From positions 2,555,501 to 2,619,500 of the forward strand of contig JAITYX010000033.1 of NCBI GenBank assembly GCA_021018815.1: DNA of 64,000 nucleotides, read 5' to 3'. A program made the position numbers and the translations under genes. The notes beneath the pieces were generated by a model, which did not search any database, was not told where the DNA came from, and saw only the letters and a program-made list of their open reading frames with translations. This stretch comes from Talinum fruticosum. Taxonomy: Eukaryota; Streptophyta; Magnoliopsida; Caryophyllales; Talinaceae. Below are positions 20,635-33,157 of the stretch, piece by piece; position 1 is the first letter of the stretch, and each line of letters starts with the position of its first letter.

Positions 20635-23600
20635 CTAGGAATGGCTAGGTCCCACATCGGAAGTACTAGGCTTAGAAGCGCTAGGTCCCGCCTCGGATGT
20701 ACCCTCGTGATGAGCGCACCGTGCACAACGTCGTGACGAGCGTTATCTAGCATTAATACTAGAAGGCTTTTGTTGTTCGGGAGCTTGAGACGGTGTCTCG
20801 GGTGCACTAGGTAGATTACTAGAAAGAGGTGCTCTAGATCGACGCCTCTATAAGATCAAAAGATGCGAATAGCAAATCACTAAAAGCATTAGAAGCTCAA
20901 TGAAATTAGCCCTACACTAATCAAGGATTTACCTGAAAAGATTGCCTGGCCAAGAAATTTTGGAGTCCACAAAGAGCCGATCGAAACCCGATAGATATGG
21001 CTCTCGATTGTTGTCGGTTGTACTACAAAATTTATTGATGTCACCAAAAGGAGATATCTTTAGCATACAACTAAAGAAGGAAGAGAGCATATAACTCTTA
21101 CCCCTTGCCAATTCCTAAGACAACGATGCCCAACACATTCCTTTTCCGGGATTTCAGGAATTCTCACAAAACGAGGAGGTCCCTCGGGAAAAGTAACATC
21201 CACATCGAGACTCGGGATATGGATGTCAACAGGAGTGAACCGCCAAAGGAGAAGAGAAGATGAAGATTAATTTCCATGCAAGAAATTCAAGTTATAAGAA
21301 AGAAGTTGAGCACTCACTAATTAGGTCATAATACGAGAAGCATGATGGGCATAGGAAGTATTCAAGTTCAAAAATGAGGTAAAAGGATACCCACCATGGT
21401 CGCCTCTTGTTCATTCAGAGAAAGAGAACGAAAATAAAACATGGTCGGAGGTGGATCGACTGGAACAAAAGGAGGCCACGTGTTAACTCGAATTTGAGGA
21501 GTGACTCTTTCCCAGGATACCAACGAAGCCAAAAGGACCTTCAAACAAGATCCTTCTTTCACTTAATTCCGAAGCCATAAGGACATTTTGGGGAAGTTGA
21601 AGCTGGGCCCAAGGATGGAAGTTGTCCTTCATACAAGAATTATCAAGAAATCGGCTAGCAAAAATGAAGAGCAACAAGAAAACAGACGAAAAATAGTGGA
21701 TATAGAGGGTTGTACTCGTAGAGGCAGCATATCGAGTTTACACGGTTAAGAGCTGATCTCAAGAAGCCTATTTCATGTATCTTGGGACGTTCAAGATAAA
21801 CTCTAGCACATGACGCAGACACCGGAAATATGGGTCGATTTGTTGAGCTAGGAAAGAGGTGTGGAAAGTATTCATACAACCATGGCTACATTTTGACAAG
21901 TTAAGCAAGGCTTTTTATCCACACAAGATGAAAAGTAAATACTAAAGAAAGGAGAATTTGAGCATACCTCAATGATCTTTCATAAGCCATTCAAAGGAAG
22001 ATAGTTTGTGGAGTCTGGTTCTGATTTTGTATGTCGCACATCGGCACGAAGGCCCCTGATGAGTCAAGTGTATATAGGAGCACCCAATTTGAGCTTCTTT
22101 ATTCTATCAAGGTCCACTAAGTTTACCAAATAGAGAACATGAATTTTAGCAGCACTGGTCGAAAAAGTGGATTGTATCGAAGAGAAGAGCAAGCACTAAA
22201 GGTTTGCTCTCACGAGTCTTAGTCACCCTAGAGAGGGGTGAGTAGGGTGATAAGGAAATTTTGACAAACTTGGAAGGTTTAAACTTTGAAAAGAATAATC
22301 AAGACAATCCGAGTCTAGATTGGACTCGTAAAAGTGTAAACTCGGATATACGTGGAAACCCTCCCGGGCGTGAAAACCACGGATAGTGCTACTCCAAGCA
22401 TCAAGTCAAATCCACTATTTTGAATCCACTAAATACAGCAGATTGAATCAACCAGAATTGCTCCCTTAAACAATTCCTTACAGAGTTTTCCTAGACTTAG
22501 AAATTCCCTTATCCGATCTAGTACTTCCTAACTAACATAACCTTTACGAGATAGGGACAACCGAGTTGAGTTAACCCTTATAGCTCGATCAAGGGACCTT
22601 AGAAAGTAAGAAAGAGTATGTGACTGATTACAAGACTTTACAACCGAGAAAGTAAGAATTACAAGTTGGGAGTTGTAAGTAAAAGATTGAGTATGAATAC
22701 AATGACTTTTGCTTAAGTAATGTGTATCGACAATAATTCGAACAATCTTCAAGTCTTGAGAGTTGGCTTCTATTTATAGATGACCAAGTAGATTAGTTGT
22801 TGTGACTAGTTTCGAACACAAGTCCTTTGTGACCATTGTAACGGTTCTTCTAAGTCGCTCGTAAAAGATCCGTTGAGATGTGAACGTTGTGCAACGACTC
22901 TTGACTCCTAAAGGTGCTCCAATCAGCTGGTGGTGTCCGAAAAGTAAGGTGAAAACCACCATTGAGCTTAGCGTTGAAGTTTTCCAGCTTTGGAAACAGA
23001 TAACCCCGACACGGCGTCCGGGCCTTATTCGAAGTAGAAAAAGCTTGTCTACTGGGATTGACAACTTGAAGCCGGTTACTTTTGTAATTCAAAAATGAGA
23101 TAACGTCGTTTGGATAACCTACAAAAGTAAACCACTTTGGTTCTCAAAGTATAAAATACTTTGGTCTAAGATTAGACGTAGATAATAATTTAATTAAGAC
23201 AATTAAGTTCATAATTATCTTAGGCCTAGAAGAGTGGAATTGTTTGAGTCATATAATCATTATACTCAAATTCCTTCGAGTTAGTCCTCGAAAGATCAAG
23301 TTATAAGAGTGAAAATATCGGAGTATACGTACTTGATCCGCAAAAATAATTCTTAAACAAATATGCTGACTTAGAAAGTTGAATTAATGCAGTAATTCAC
23401 TCTTCCGTGGAATATGTAGTCGAACTTAGATAAGAAGTGTTAGAGAGAATATTCGATCATGCGATAAATCTAAGTGATGTCCGAGTGACTCGAAACATCA
23501 ATGTGAGAAGATAGACAATAATGTGTTTTTGAGTCAATCAAAATCGAATGAAAACATATGCAATAGTTTGTATAACACTCAGAATGACTTGTATCAAAAC

Positions 23601-24370
23601 TTAGGAGGGATGATGTTTGTACTCGAGTCTTTCCGTAGTACTCGAGTGATATAGTTTCGAGTCCGAGTCTTCAAGCACGATTGTAATTTGTTGTCGAGGA
23701 GAATATTGAGGCCGAAAACATAATCCTCAAAAGCTTAAAAAGAATGGTATATTGAAAGTGGTTGCTATATAGAAATCTATCTACTATGGGACCGAAAAGG
23801 TGGGAAACGTAGTCGCGATTCTTATATAAATTTCGTCATAGGCTAAAGGTTCTACCGAGAAGCCCAAGCCGGACAAAATAGCAAAATCAAAAGGAGTTAT
23901 TGTTATCTCACCAAAGGGGAGGTGGAACGTGTTGGTTGTGTCCCGTAAGCGTTCACCGATAGCTCTAATGGGATCCCTTTCCCTCCTATCAATAAGTGAC
24001 TTAAAGCGATGTAGAGAGGTCTCGAACCCAAGCATTGTACATGACATTTTCAAGAGGAAAATGCATCCTCTAGCATGTCTCTATAAATTTTGGGATGGCT
24101 CCACTGCTTCGAATTGAGCCTTTCTAGAAGACAAAATCCAACAAGATTTTGGTCAAAAATTCACTCTAAATGAGCAAATTAAGAGGTTTAAGCCAAAATT
24201 AGCTTACCAAAGAGGAAATAGCAAGTGAAAGAGTCGTGGTTTTCAACTTCAACCAAAAGATCGCTTGAGTTCCATTCGTTCTAGGGTCGCCATTTGTGCT
24301 CAAGGAAAAAGTCTAGAGTAAGGCTCTCGGCTCTAGTTCTTCGTGTAGGATGGGCTCTTCTTCTAGGCAT
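20635..24370 (-). pseudogene. Plant mobile domain (PMD) gene, multi-exon, interrupted
   Basis: PMD (aminotransferase-like plant mobile domain) proteins occur in plant TEs and in host MAIN/MAIL silencing proteins. The start is taken as the Met at 24370 (MPRRRAHPTRRTRAESL), 123 bp below a TATA box at 24493-24502. The PMD core at 23784-24053 reads IDRRERDPIRAIGERL, TNTFHLPFGEITITPFDFAI and LSGLGFSVEPL. After a solo S LTR (22197-23673) it resumes with AAKIHVLYLVNLVDLDRIKK (about 22070-22140). Candidate GT-AG introns of 79-85 bp lie at 21886-21967, 21023-21101 and 20848-20932. Exons between them read WLYEYFPHLFPSS and SGFDRLFVDSKISWPGNLF. The last exon is Ser/Pro-rich and closes near 20635, though its frame is uncertain. 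Stops and frameshifts show it is dead. Position and strand fit the third ORF of Sirevirus-type element P. Confidence 0.65.
22197..23673 (-). repeat. S-family solo LTR with TSD AGCAC inside the PMD gene
   Basis: LTR of 1477 bp from taaaggtttgctc (tgaagg with G to A) to gagtcttca. It is flanked by agcac at 22192-22196 and 23674-23678. It splits the PMD coding region. Usual S blocks are present (acgtggaaaccctcc, ctatttatagatgacc). Confidence 0.9.
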
Positions 24371-24492
24371 TTTGAAGACAAAGAGTTCATGAGAACCAAC
24401 TTGTTTCAAGAGGGAATAAAGCAAGGAAATGCAAGATGAGAGCAAGAATAAGATGAAGAGTTGGTGTGCAAAACGAAACACACCATGCACCT

Positions 24493-24502
24493 CCTTTTAT
24501 AG
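24493..24502 (-). promoter_or_regulatory. TATA box of the PMD gene
   Basis: Sense ctataaaagg, upstream of the chosen Met at 24370 and too close to the Met at 24490 for that one to be used. The upstream region (24540-24604) is GC-rich with ggcggcgtgg. It continues past the G2 insertion at 29151. Confidence 0.5.
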
Positions 24503-25748
24503 GAAAATTCGGTCAAAGCATCCAAGCACATAAAACAAGAATGAAGCAAGTAGTAGGGAACCAAGGGAATCCGGCCAGGCACGCCGAGGGCCACGCCGCC
24601 AAAGTGTAACACCCCAAGACCTACCTTAGGAGTATTACATCGCCAAAGTTCCTCAAAATAAACTCCTAAGGCTCATTAAGGTGGTTTCTCGTTTGGTTCC
24701 GAAATTTTCTACAAATTTTGGCAGAGTTCTGTTTGAAATAAGGCCCAACCCATAGGTTAAAAGCCTTAAAAATCTACATGAAAGTTACAATAAAACTCAA
24801 CGAGCCACACGCTCGAGTACACAGCTCAAGGGCCACACGCCGGAGTATATTCACAACCACAAAACCAAAATTCCAAACCAATTTCCAACCCGTGTTACAA
24901 ACTATGTTACAACCGCTAGGAACAAAATTGCCAGAGATGGGAATTCCTAGCTAATCGAGCTACTAGTTCGGGTCTCTACGCATACATCCAACTACACTAT
25001 ACATTATTGCATAATAAGTAACTACCTATATACAACATGGTAAACATGAAAACACATAAAATCAAACTTCAACTCACGACCATCATGAACTTTAATCGTG
25101 GAAGAGGCGGAACAACCATCTCGGGGTACCATGAATCGGAAGGGGAAAAGGAGGAAGTTTGTGGGGGTGAGCAAACCACGAGCTCATCGAAGAGTCTTAC
25201 ACTCTTAAAACGGAAAGTGCTTCACACATATTACTAGTAATAATTATTGAAAAAACACGAATAGCATAATAGGAATATAGATAATCATTGATGAAATTCT
25301 TTGTAACATAAAGACCATAACACTTCAATAATTTTGAAAGCACGATTTGCAATCATTAAGAACTCTTTTTGGAACTTAATCCTCTTTAAAACTCGGTGAA
25401 ACTACCAAGTACTTTCTTTCAAATGCTTTCAATCGAAATTGAATCATTTCTACTCGAATCACTTCTCATAAATCACTTTTAATGAATTTCTTTTGGTGAA
25501 TCACTTCCTAGGTTGTGGACTCGAACTAGCACATCGCAATTTCTCATAATTTCTCTGATTTCTCTGGTTTCTTTGGGCGCGACCCCAAATAAAAGGCTCC
25601 CGGACCTATCTAGGAAGATTTCAATCGGGCATCTTGATACACTAGGATCCCTAGCTAGCCGCCCCTAACTAGAATCCTTCCTTGTGCTAAACGATCCTAG
25701 CAAAGTCGGTCCAAAACAGTTTCTTTAACACATTCACTCATCACACTT

Positions 25749-27333
25749 TGAAGACTCGGACTTTACTCCGCACATTTCTGAAGTTCTATCAAAGGAATCG
25801 GTATAAGACTTTCTCACTTTAGAGTTTTGATTCCAAGTCATTCTCTCGTACCTTAGAAACTTTTCCGAGTGATATAGTATTTTCTCTAAGTGATATAGCA
25901 TTTATTTCATGTATTCTTGCTTGTCTCTGTGAGACTCGTAAAGCATATCTAAACTTACTATCGTACACCCAGTTCCGAGTTTCTCATCACTTAGAAGTAT
26001 CGCATGTTCAAATGACTAGTACTTGCATATCCGCACTAAGGTCCGACTTCATATTATAGGTCTTACTCGTTATAGTCGGTGCTTCTAGTCCGAACCATGC
26101 TTAGTCTAGATCAAGTTTGTTTCACTCGATATTTTTATGTAAATTGATTCTCACTTAGACTAACTCGGATGGAATTTCGAGTTTCATGGATATTAGACTC
26201 GTAAAATTCCATTCCTTTTTCCGACTCGGATAATTAGTCACTTAATTATCTTAATTATATTATTATCTCGTGTCTAATATTGGACCAAGTATTTTATACT
26301 TTAAGAACCAATTTGATTTACTTTTGTAGGTTATTCAAACGAGGATACACTTTTTGAAATACAAAAGTAACCTAGCTTCAAAACGTCAAATCACCAGCAG
26401 ACAAGGCTTTTTCCACCTGTGACCTAGCCCCGTAAGATTGCGTCGAGGCTGTCTGTTTCCAAAATTGGAAAACCGCAACGCTAAGCTTAACGGTGGTTTC
26501 CACCTTATCTTTCAAGACACCGCCTATGGTTTTGGGACTTCCAAAGGAGTCAAGAACCGTTAACCAACGTTCAAATCACAACGGATACTTTCCGAGTGAC
26601 TCGAAACTCCTTAACAACGGTTACAAAGGACTCTCAGCCAAAAGATGGACTCAATGGCTATGCTGCTTGGTCATCTATAAATAGAAGCCAACTCTCAAAA
26701 CTTGAAGATTGCCGATCCTATTGTTAATACATATACTTGAGCAAAGTCATTGTATTCATTCTCAATCTTCTACTTACAACTCCAATTCTATAATTCATTA
26801 TATTCCGAGTTGTAAGGTCTTGTACTTACTTACAAACACTCTCTTTCTTACTCTCTAAGTAAGGTCCTTGACCGAGCCGTAAGGGTTAACTCAGCTCGCT
26901 TGTCCCTAGCTGTAAGGGTTATCTCAGCTAGGAAGTACTAGATCGGATAAGGGAATTTCGAGTCTAGGAAAAACTTGTAAAGAGTTGTTTAAGGGAGCAA
27001 CTCGGGTACAGTCGATCTACGGTATTTTGTGGACTCAAAATAGTGGATTTGATTTCGTGCTTGGATTAGCCCGGTCCGTGGTTTTCTGCCCCGGGAGGGT
27101 TTCCACGTAATTTCGTGTATTTACTTTCCGAGTTCACTCTAGACTCGGACTGTCTTAAAGCTTCGGTTCTATCTCGCATCTTCATTCCGAGTTCATACTT
27201 TTCTGACCCTATTGTAAACTCGGAATATGCTTCGTCTGTTCTTTGATCAAAAGAGTTTGATTTTTCAAAAAATCTTTCATCACCCTATTCACCCCCTCTA
27301 GGGTGACTTAGCCTCTCCTTGAGCAAACCTTCA
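25749..27333 (+). repeat. S-family solo LTR with TSD CACTT inside G2
   Basis: 1585 bp, tgaagactcggac to gagcaaaccttca, between cactt at 25744-25748 and cactt at 27334-27338. It is plus-oriented. The TATA box ctataaata lies at 26675-26683. Frame 26493-26684 is incidental. Confidence 0.92.
26675..26683 (+). promoter_or_regulatory. TATA box of S-family LTR
   Basis: ctataaata in the context ggtcatctataaatagaagcc, conserved at the same LTR position in the copies at about 11428, 31440 and (reverse strand) 15160 and 59751. Confidence 0.65.
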
Positions 27334-28329
27334 CACTTGTTTCAAACAAGCATTCTTAAATCGGTTTCACTTCTCGAAACACGTTTTCACGCTTGAAAAA
27401 CATATGTTATAAAAATCACATTCAAGTATCACTCTGCGTAAAACATAGAACTTCTTTCAAAACTAACTTTTGAAAATCATTTAACACAATCACTTAGCAC
27501 AGCTTAATTACAACTCAACACAGATAGTCCTCCTTAGGTCCTTCCGATTATGCCTTTCTAAATCTACCAATTTAGTAACATTAATTCATTTTTCCGAGCC
27601 ACAATAACCAAAAGTAGTTACCACTTAACTCAAACGTCTCAACTTCTCACAAATTGTAATCTTGACCTCAAATTCTCATCTTACGTCCTCATATCATTAT
27701 CCAACTCTTTCTTGCCCATACTCCGCCGGATAACTCTCCATTTCATTTCACCACTTAAATTCCCTTAGCTCCACTCACCATCGCTCGCTTAGCACTTCTA
27801 TATCTCACTTGTGCATTACTTGGGATCAACTCACACTCCTCCCTTTTACTCCAAATCATGGTCTCCCAATATCCATAATTACCTTCCAACACACGAATTC
27901 AGGAAGTCCTTAAGGGTTCAACTAACACATAAATTCATAGTTTATGCCCAAATCACAACTTGTACATCCCCAATTGCTAATCGAAATCACGATATTGCTC
28001 ACTAAACCTAAGCAACCTAACTCCATCAGAATGTCCCTGTTCCCAGTTCAACCTTAAGTAACTACTAAACTTCTTCAAAGTTCCCAATTCAACTTTAACT
28101 ACTTAACCCAAGTGAATCATCTCATGTCCCGATTCAACCCTAACAATTCCCTAAATTCATTCTAAATTCTTAATTCAACCATAAATAACTACTAAATCTA
28201 TGCTGTAATATAGATACTCAATATTCACAATAAATTCAATTGAATTTCGAAATTACTATTAATTTAGAGAATAAGACCCACCTCGAATTAGGGATTGAAG
28301 ATTTGCGGAATTTTAGATTAGCCCAAGTC

Positions 28330-28840
28330 AATCTATTACTTTTCTCCTTCTTCCTCTCGCCAGCCTGGGAAGGTCCTTGTTTCGCCTCTTTCCTCTATGC
28401 CCGACGCTTGCTCCGGCAATGGTCTTCTTGCTCGCGGGCGGTTTTCCTTCTATTCGCCGTCCGAGCACACCGGTCTCCGATTTCGTCGCCTGGGTTACTT
28501 GCAGTTTTCTCCCGTTCTTCTTGGTTCGTTGCCTACCCGCGTTTGCCAGCCCGGTCCTAGCCCTTGCTTTACCGCCTTCCTTTTCGTTCGTTGGCCACCG
28601 ATTGCCGATTTCCGGCCTCTCCTCTTGCTCTTGCTCGCTCTCTCTCTCTCTCTCTCTTTCTCTTGGTTCCGCACTCGCCAAATCTCCCTTCTATTACTCC
28701 CCGCTCTCGGTTCTGGTCCTTCTTCTTTCTTTTTGCTCCTTCTTTACTTTTCCCGAGCCTTTCCTCTTTCTTTTTTGTTTTACTTAATCTCTTCTTTTCC
28801 CCCTTAATCTCCTTTTTATCCTTTTTGTTGCTTCATTAGA
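28330..28840 (-). repeat. Purine/pyrimidine-rich, GC-rich leader segment of G2
   Basis: Plus strand rich in ctc/ttc with a (tc)n run at about 28640-28660 and GC-rich words (ccgatttcgtcgcc). On the G2 sense strand it is GA-rich, matching the GA-rich region of the G3 LTR (62080-62560) in position and style. Several overlapping frames of 90-136 codons on both strands are low-complexity by-products. Confidence 0.6.
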
Positions 28841-29150
28841 TATTGTGGCTTCCTCAAATATTGCCAGCAACCATACTCCCACTAATTTCTCCTTCATTAT
28901 CTCTTTCTTTTCCCCTTTTTTCTCTTTTTCTTTTGACTTGGATAATCTCAAGGTAAAGGAAGAAATAGCTAGCACAAATTATCTCGGATTTTATTTACTC
29001 GGCCCGGGGTGGGAGTCGAGAAGAAATAATATAATTCGCTAATTTATTTATAAAAGCACGTACAATTAAAAACTCATACTAAATAAAATAATTTACGCAT
29101 CAATTACTTAAATTAATTAACCTACTTAAAATTTCGGGTCTCACGCAAAG

Positions 29151-29305
29151 GCTAGTGGGCGGCGGCCACAAGGCGCGTGAAGTCCAATCGACGACGGCTT
29201 TTGCAGCCTAGCCCACCTCCTAGTCCGTGCAGCCTTGTCCACTTGGAGTATATATTTTCGTCCCTTGTGCATGCAAGTGGGAACTTCGGGCCCGTTTATC
29301 AACTT
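29151..29305 (-). other. Upstream part of element P, cut off
   Basis: GC-rich text (gctagtgggcggcggccac) continuing the promoter side of the PMD gene after the G2 duplication. It ends near 29305, where family-A 3' UTR sequence takes over. The 5' half of P (gag-pol, 5' LTR) and the rest of the S LTR it entered are missing, so a deletion must lie here. Confidence 0.45.
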
Positions 29306-29679
29306 TTTCGAACAATTTTATTAGTCTATTTTTGACTCGAATTACTCGAGTAAAATACTAAATTTTTGTCAATTCTATTATGCACTAACAAGTGTGCTAG
29401 TACAGCAAATTATTTAGCCAAGCTTCGGATCAAAAGGCAATCGAAGTTTCAGCACCAAAATATGCCAAGCTTCAAGCTCGATCAAGCCGAGCTTAGGATC
29501 CTTTTACTAGACTTCGGAATGCATGCATCGCGATCAAGTTCAGGTCCCACTTCGAGTTCCAGTTTGATTACAACCAATTCCATGCATCACACAATATTTT
29601 ATAAAAATCAAGATAAGTACCCTTTAGTGTCTACTTTGACCCTTCGTCTTTTTAGTCTCGGTCAAAGTGAGGGCTAACT
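29306..29679 (+). other. A2 3' UTR and polypurine tract
   Basis: Shares words with the A1 3' UTR on the same sense strand: gccaagctt..., tcaagctcgatcaagccgagctt, and ctttagtgtctactttgac. Near 29661-29676 lies gtcaaagtgagggctaac, the polypurine tract next to the LTR start. The minisatellite of A1 is not present. No gene recognised. Confidence 0.65.
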
Positions 29680-32600
29680 CGTAGACACGTAAAAAGTGTC
29701 GTCTCTTATCTCTTTATTTCTATATTTTGTTTTGTTGGCCCGATGATGATAATCCCAAGTTCTGTTTGTGGATTTGGATCTCGGATCGTGATTGATTAGT
29801 GCAACATAAGCCGAGTAAACCACAAACAACCCTCAGACACCAAATAAATAGCCTTTTGCTTGTCGGTCCACAATCCTCTTTTCTTTCGGACGATCCAAGA
29901 GCCGGGCCGAGCCTTTAGAGATTGTAGAGTTCGATGTTGTGTACCGGGAAATCCCAACTCCGGAGTCCCGCATTCTTCTTTCATCCAGAGTAAAAGGAGT
30001 CGAAGACCTAAAGACGGTGTTAAAGCATTGCATTTCATTATCGAAGCATCAAAGTGCTGCGTTTTAAGCTTCACAAGACAGCCCACACAAGGCTAGAAGC
30101 TTTTACCCTCAAAACGACGTCGTGGCCGGCGCCTGCCTTCTAGAAGCATCAAGTGGAATGCCCGCCTTCCCCTTTTCATCCGGTTCTATCCAATTTTATC
30201 CCTTTCGATCTAGTTCTATCTCTTAGGACTTGGCCCGATTTTATTTCACTTGTTTGGATGGCTGGATGGAGGCAAACCCGGGTTCATTTGTGACCCAGGT
30301 CCTTTCCTATAAATAGAGATGTAGGGCTCTCATTCCCATATGGCTTCCTGCCTTAGCATTACGCCGCTGAAAGCTAATCGGAGCACTCTCACCTAAACGT
30401 TACTTTGCTGAAATTTCTATAAGACACTCATCTTTTACTAAGCTACCGTTGAATCCGTACAAAGAGCTAAAGAATATTCAATTATTCGATCTTTGGGCAC
30501 CGAAGACTCGAGACTTTATACTTACACTTTTTGAGTTTCATCAAGGAATCGGGTATAAGACTTCATCTCTTATAGGGTTTTGATTTCAAGTCATTCCATG
30601 TGCCTTAGAAACTTTTTCCGAGTGATATAGCATTTTCTCTTAGTGTTATAGAAACTACCGTATATGTTTACACTTGATTCGACCGACTCGGAAAGAATAC
30701 TTCTACATGCCACTTCACACTCGGTTCCGAGTCACTCAACACTCAGCCTATAGCGCATGTTCAAACACTTTCTTTCACGCGCATAAAATCGAGTCCGACT
30801 TCGTGTTCCGGGAATTATATTGTTAATTCACTATTCTAAGGCAAAGCATATCCTGTTTGAACTTTGTTTAGTATAGATCAAGGTTGTCTACTCGATCTTC
30901 TCCTTTTGACTTGATTATATTTTAGACTCGACTAAGATGGAATTTAAGTATCATGGATATTAGACTCGAAAATTTCATTCCTTTTCGACTCGGATAATTA
31001 GTCACTTAATTATCTTAATTATGTTATTATCTCGTGTCTAATTTTGGACCAATGTATTTTATACTTTCAGAACCAAATTGATTTACTTTTGTAGGTTATT
31101 CAAACGAGGCTATCCTATTTTTGAATTACAAAAGTAACCAGCTTCAAAACGTCAAATCACTAGCAGACAAGGCTTTTTCCACCTCGACCTAGCCCCGGAC
31201 ACCGTGTCGGGGTTGTCTGTTTCTAAACTGGAAATCCGCAACACTAAGCTCAACGGTGGTTTCCACCTTACTTTTCAAGGCACCACCGGTGGTTTTGGGA
31301 CTTTCAAAGGAGTCAAGAGCCGTTGCCCAACGTTCATATCTCAACGGATATTTTCCGAGTGACTTAGAAAATCCATTACAACGGTCACAAAGGACTTCCA
31401 GTCGGAAGATGGACACAACGGCTAAGCTGCTTGGCCATCTATAAATAGAAGCCAACTTTAAAGACTTGGAGATTGCTGAACCAATTGTCAATACACATAC
31501 TTGAGCAAAAGTCATTGTATTCATTCTCAATCTTCTACTTACAACTCCAATTACGTATTTAATATTTCTCCGAGTTGTAAGGTTTTGTACTCGATTACAA
31601 ACTCTCTTTCTTCTTTCTAAGTAAGGTCCCTTGACCGAGCTGTAAGGGTTAACTCAGCTCGGTTGTCCCTAACTCGTAAGGGTTATCTCGGTTAGGAAGT
31701 ACTAGATCGGATAAGGGAATTTCGAGTCTAGGAAAAACTTATAAGGGGTTGTCTAAGGGAGCAACTCGGGTTGAGTCGATCTATCGTATTTTGTGGACTC
31801 AAAATACTGGATTTGACTTCGTGCTTGGATTAGCATGGTCCGTGGTTTTCCGCCCCAGGAGGGTTTCCGCGTACTTTCCGAGTAATCATTTTTTCGAGTG
31901 TATTCTAGACTCGGATAGTTTTAAAGTTCTATTTAATCTGTTTCTTCATTCTTTACTCGAACACCGAGTCGGTGCTTTTCCGAGTTCATTCTTGACTCCC
32001 GCTCACCTCATAGTCATATCTATTTTAAATTTCAAGCAAATTTCATCATCAGCCTATTCACCCCCTCTAGGGTGACTTAGACTCTCCAAGAGCAAACCTT
32101 CGGACACTCATTCAACTAATCATTACTATACGCTAGACATAATTCACAAAATTAGCCCTTTTGTTTGGATTGTTGCCATTACATTAAGAGATCTAGTGTG
32201 GAGATCTAGATCAGCAAAGTGGGACAACCCGAGGGCCATAATTTAGCCTTCGAATGGTTATATTTAATTTTGTTTTTATTGTTTTCCATATTGTGGTTTA
32301 AGTGATGTAATCGCTTTAAATTCCTCTCCGACAGATGTAATTTTTCTCTATTTCTTGCTTTTCTTTATCGCTTTTCTTTATTCTTTTCCTAGTTATGCTT
32401 TGGTTGCTTTAATTTCGTTTAGCATGTTGTTGTATGCTTGTTTGCTCACATCATTCTAACATACTACTCGAACTAGTAATGGTCGTCTTTGGACGAGGCG
32501 AAACGGAAGGGCTTTCCCTACGTTTCATACCCTCGCCCGAATCCGATTCTCGGTTCAAAGAGAGATGGAGTCATTTTAGCCTCTTTTAGTCTTAGTTTTC

Positions 32601-33157
32601 CCATACTAAGATTGAAAGAGCAAATTTTGTTTTTGTTAGTTTTTCTTTCCTAAAAAACTAATGGCGACTCCCTTATTTTATATTTTGTTCTATTCATTTG
32701 CATCTCGGTGTTTTCTCGTTGCATCTCGATGTTTTCTCTGTCAGCCCCTGCCTCCGGTCGGCACTGTCTTCACCTTGCACGAGCTACCGCCTGTACTTGG
32801 GTGGTCGATAGGTGAGGCTTCGGTTCGATTAGTGTTTTTACACCGATCCGGCCCTAAAGCCTCACTGGCAAGACCAAAGCCCTAATTTTACTTTATTCCT
32901 TAATTAGAAAATAAGATCCCGAAAATTCCGAAATAAATTCAAAAATAAAAGAATTAATAAAATTGTCATTCAAACTTTGACTAATTAATAAAATTTGAAA
33001 AATCTTAATAAAAGGTTCATCCCCAATTTTGAAAATGCATCTTCAAAACCCTAAATCATTTTCCACCTCTTTCTAATATTAAAAACCTAACGCGAAAGGG
33101 GCAAATTGTGGGGAAGTTCGGTCTCGGGTCACCGCCCGATCCGTGGTTCTTTCAATA
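29680..33157 (+). repeat. 3' LTR of A2, containing an S solo LTR
   Basis: Starts cgtagacacgtaaaaagtgtc and ends near 33154-33157 in gtggttctttca(ata), the counterpart of the A LTR end tggttcctaca. Without the nested S LTR (30501-32102) it is about 1.87 kb and matches 9197-11019 over its first four-fifths. A TATA box ctataaatagag lies at about 30309. Right flank gccgg resembles gctgg left of A1 (1633-1637). Confidence 0.7.
30501..32102 (+). repeat. S-family solo LTR inside the A2 3' LTR
   Basis: 1602 bp from cgaagactcg (T to C at the first base) to gcaaaccttcg. Flanks are ggcac (30496-30500) and gacac (32103-32107), one mismatch. The uninterrupted target gggcacccattcaact is visible in the A2 5' LTR at about 10079, which confirms the insertion point. 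Confidence 0.88.

Larger units (their letters stand above)
24605..29145 (-). repeat. G2: long Gypsy-like solo LTR with TSD CAAAG
   Basis: On the sense strand it begins near 29143 as TGAGACCCGAAATTTTA and ends at 24605 as ...GGTGTTACA. It is flanked by caaag at 24600-24604 and 29146-29150. After removing a nested S LTR (25749-27333 plus its 5-bp duplication) it is about 2.95 kb. The start matches the LTR at 61807. No internal region, primer site or polypurine tract is present, so it is a solo LTR. Frames in 28240-29042 arise from its pyrimidine-rich section. The last two bases (cg instead of nothing) leave the right edge uncertain by 2 bp. Confidence 0.75.

Noticed and set aside
21023..21101. 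A 31-bp intron at 21071-21101 in the PMD gene
   Set aside because: Too short for a plant intron; the next acceptor (tttgtag, 21023) gives a usual 79 bp.
28240..28839. Cluster of 90-136-codon frames
   Set aside because: Pyrimidine-rich segment of the G2 solo LTR; frames overlap each other on both strands and show no domain.
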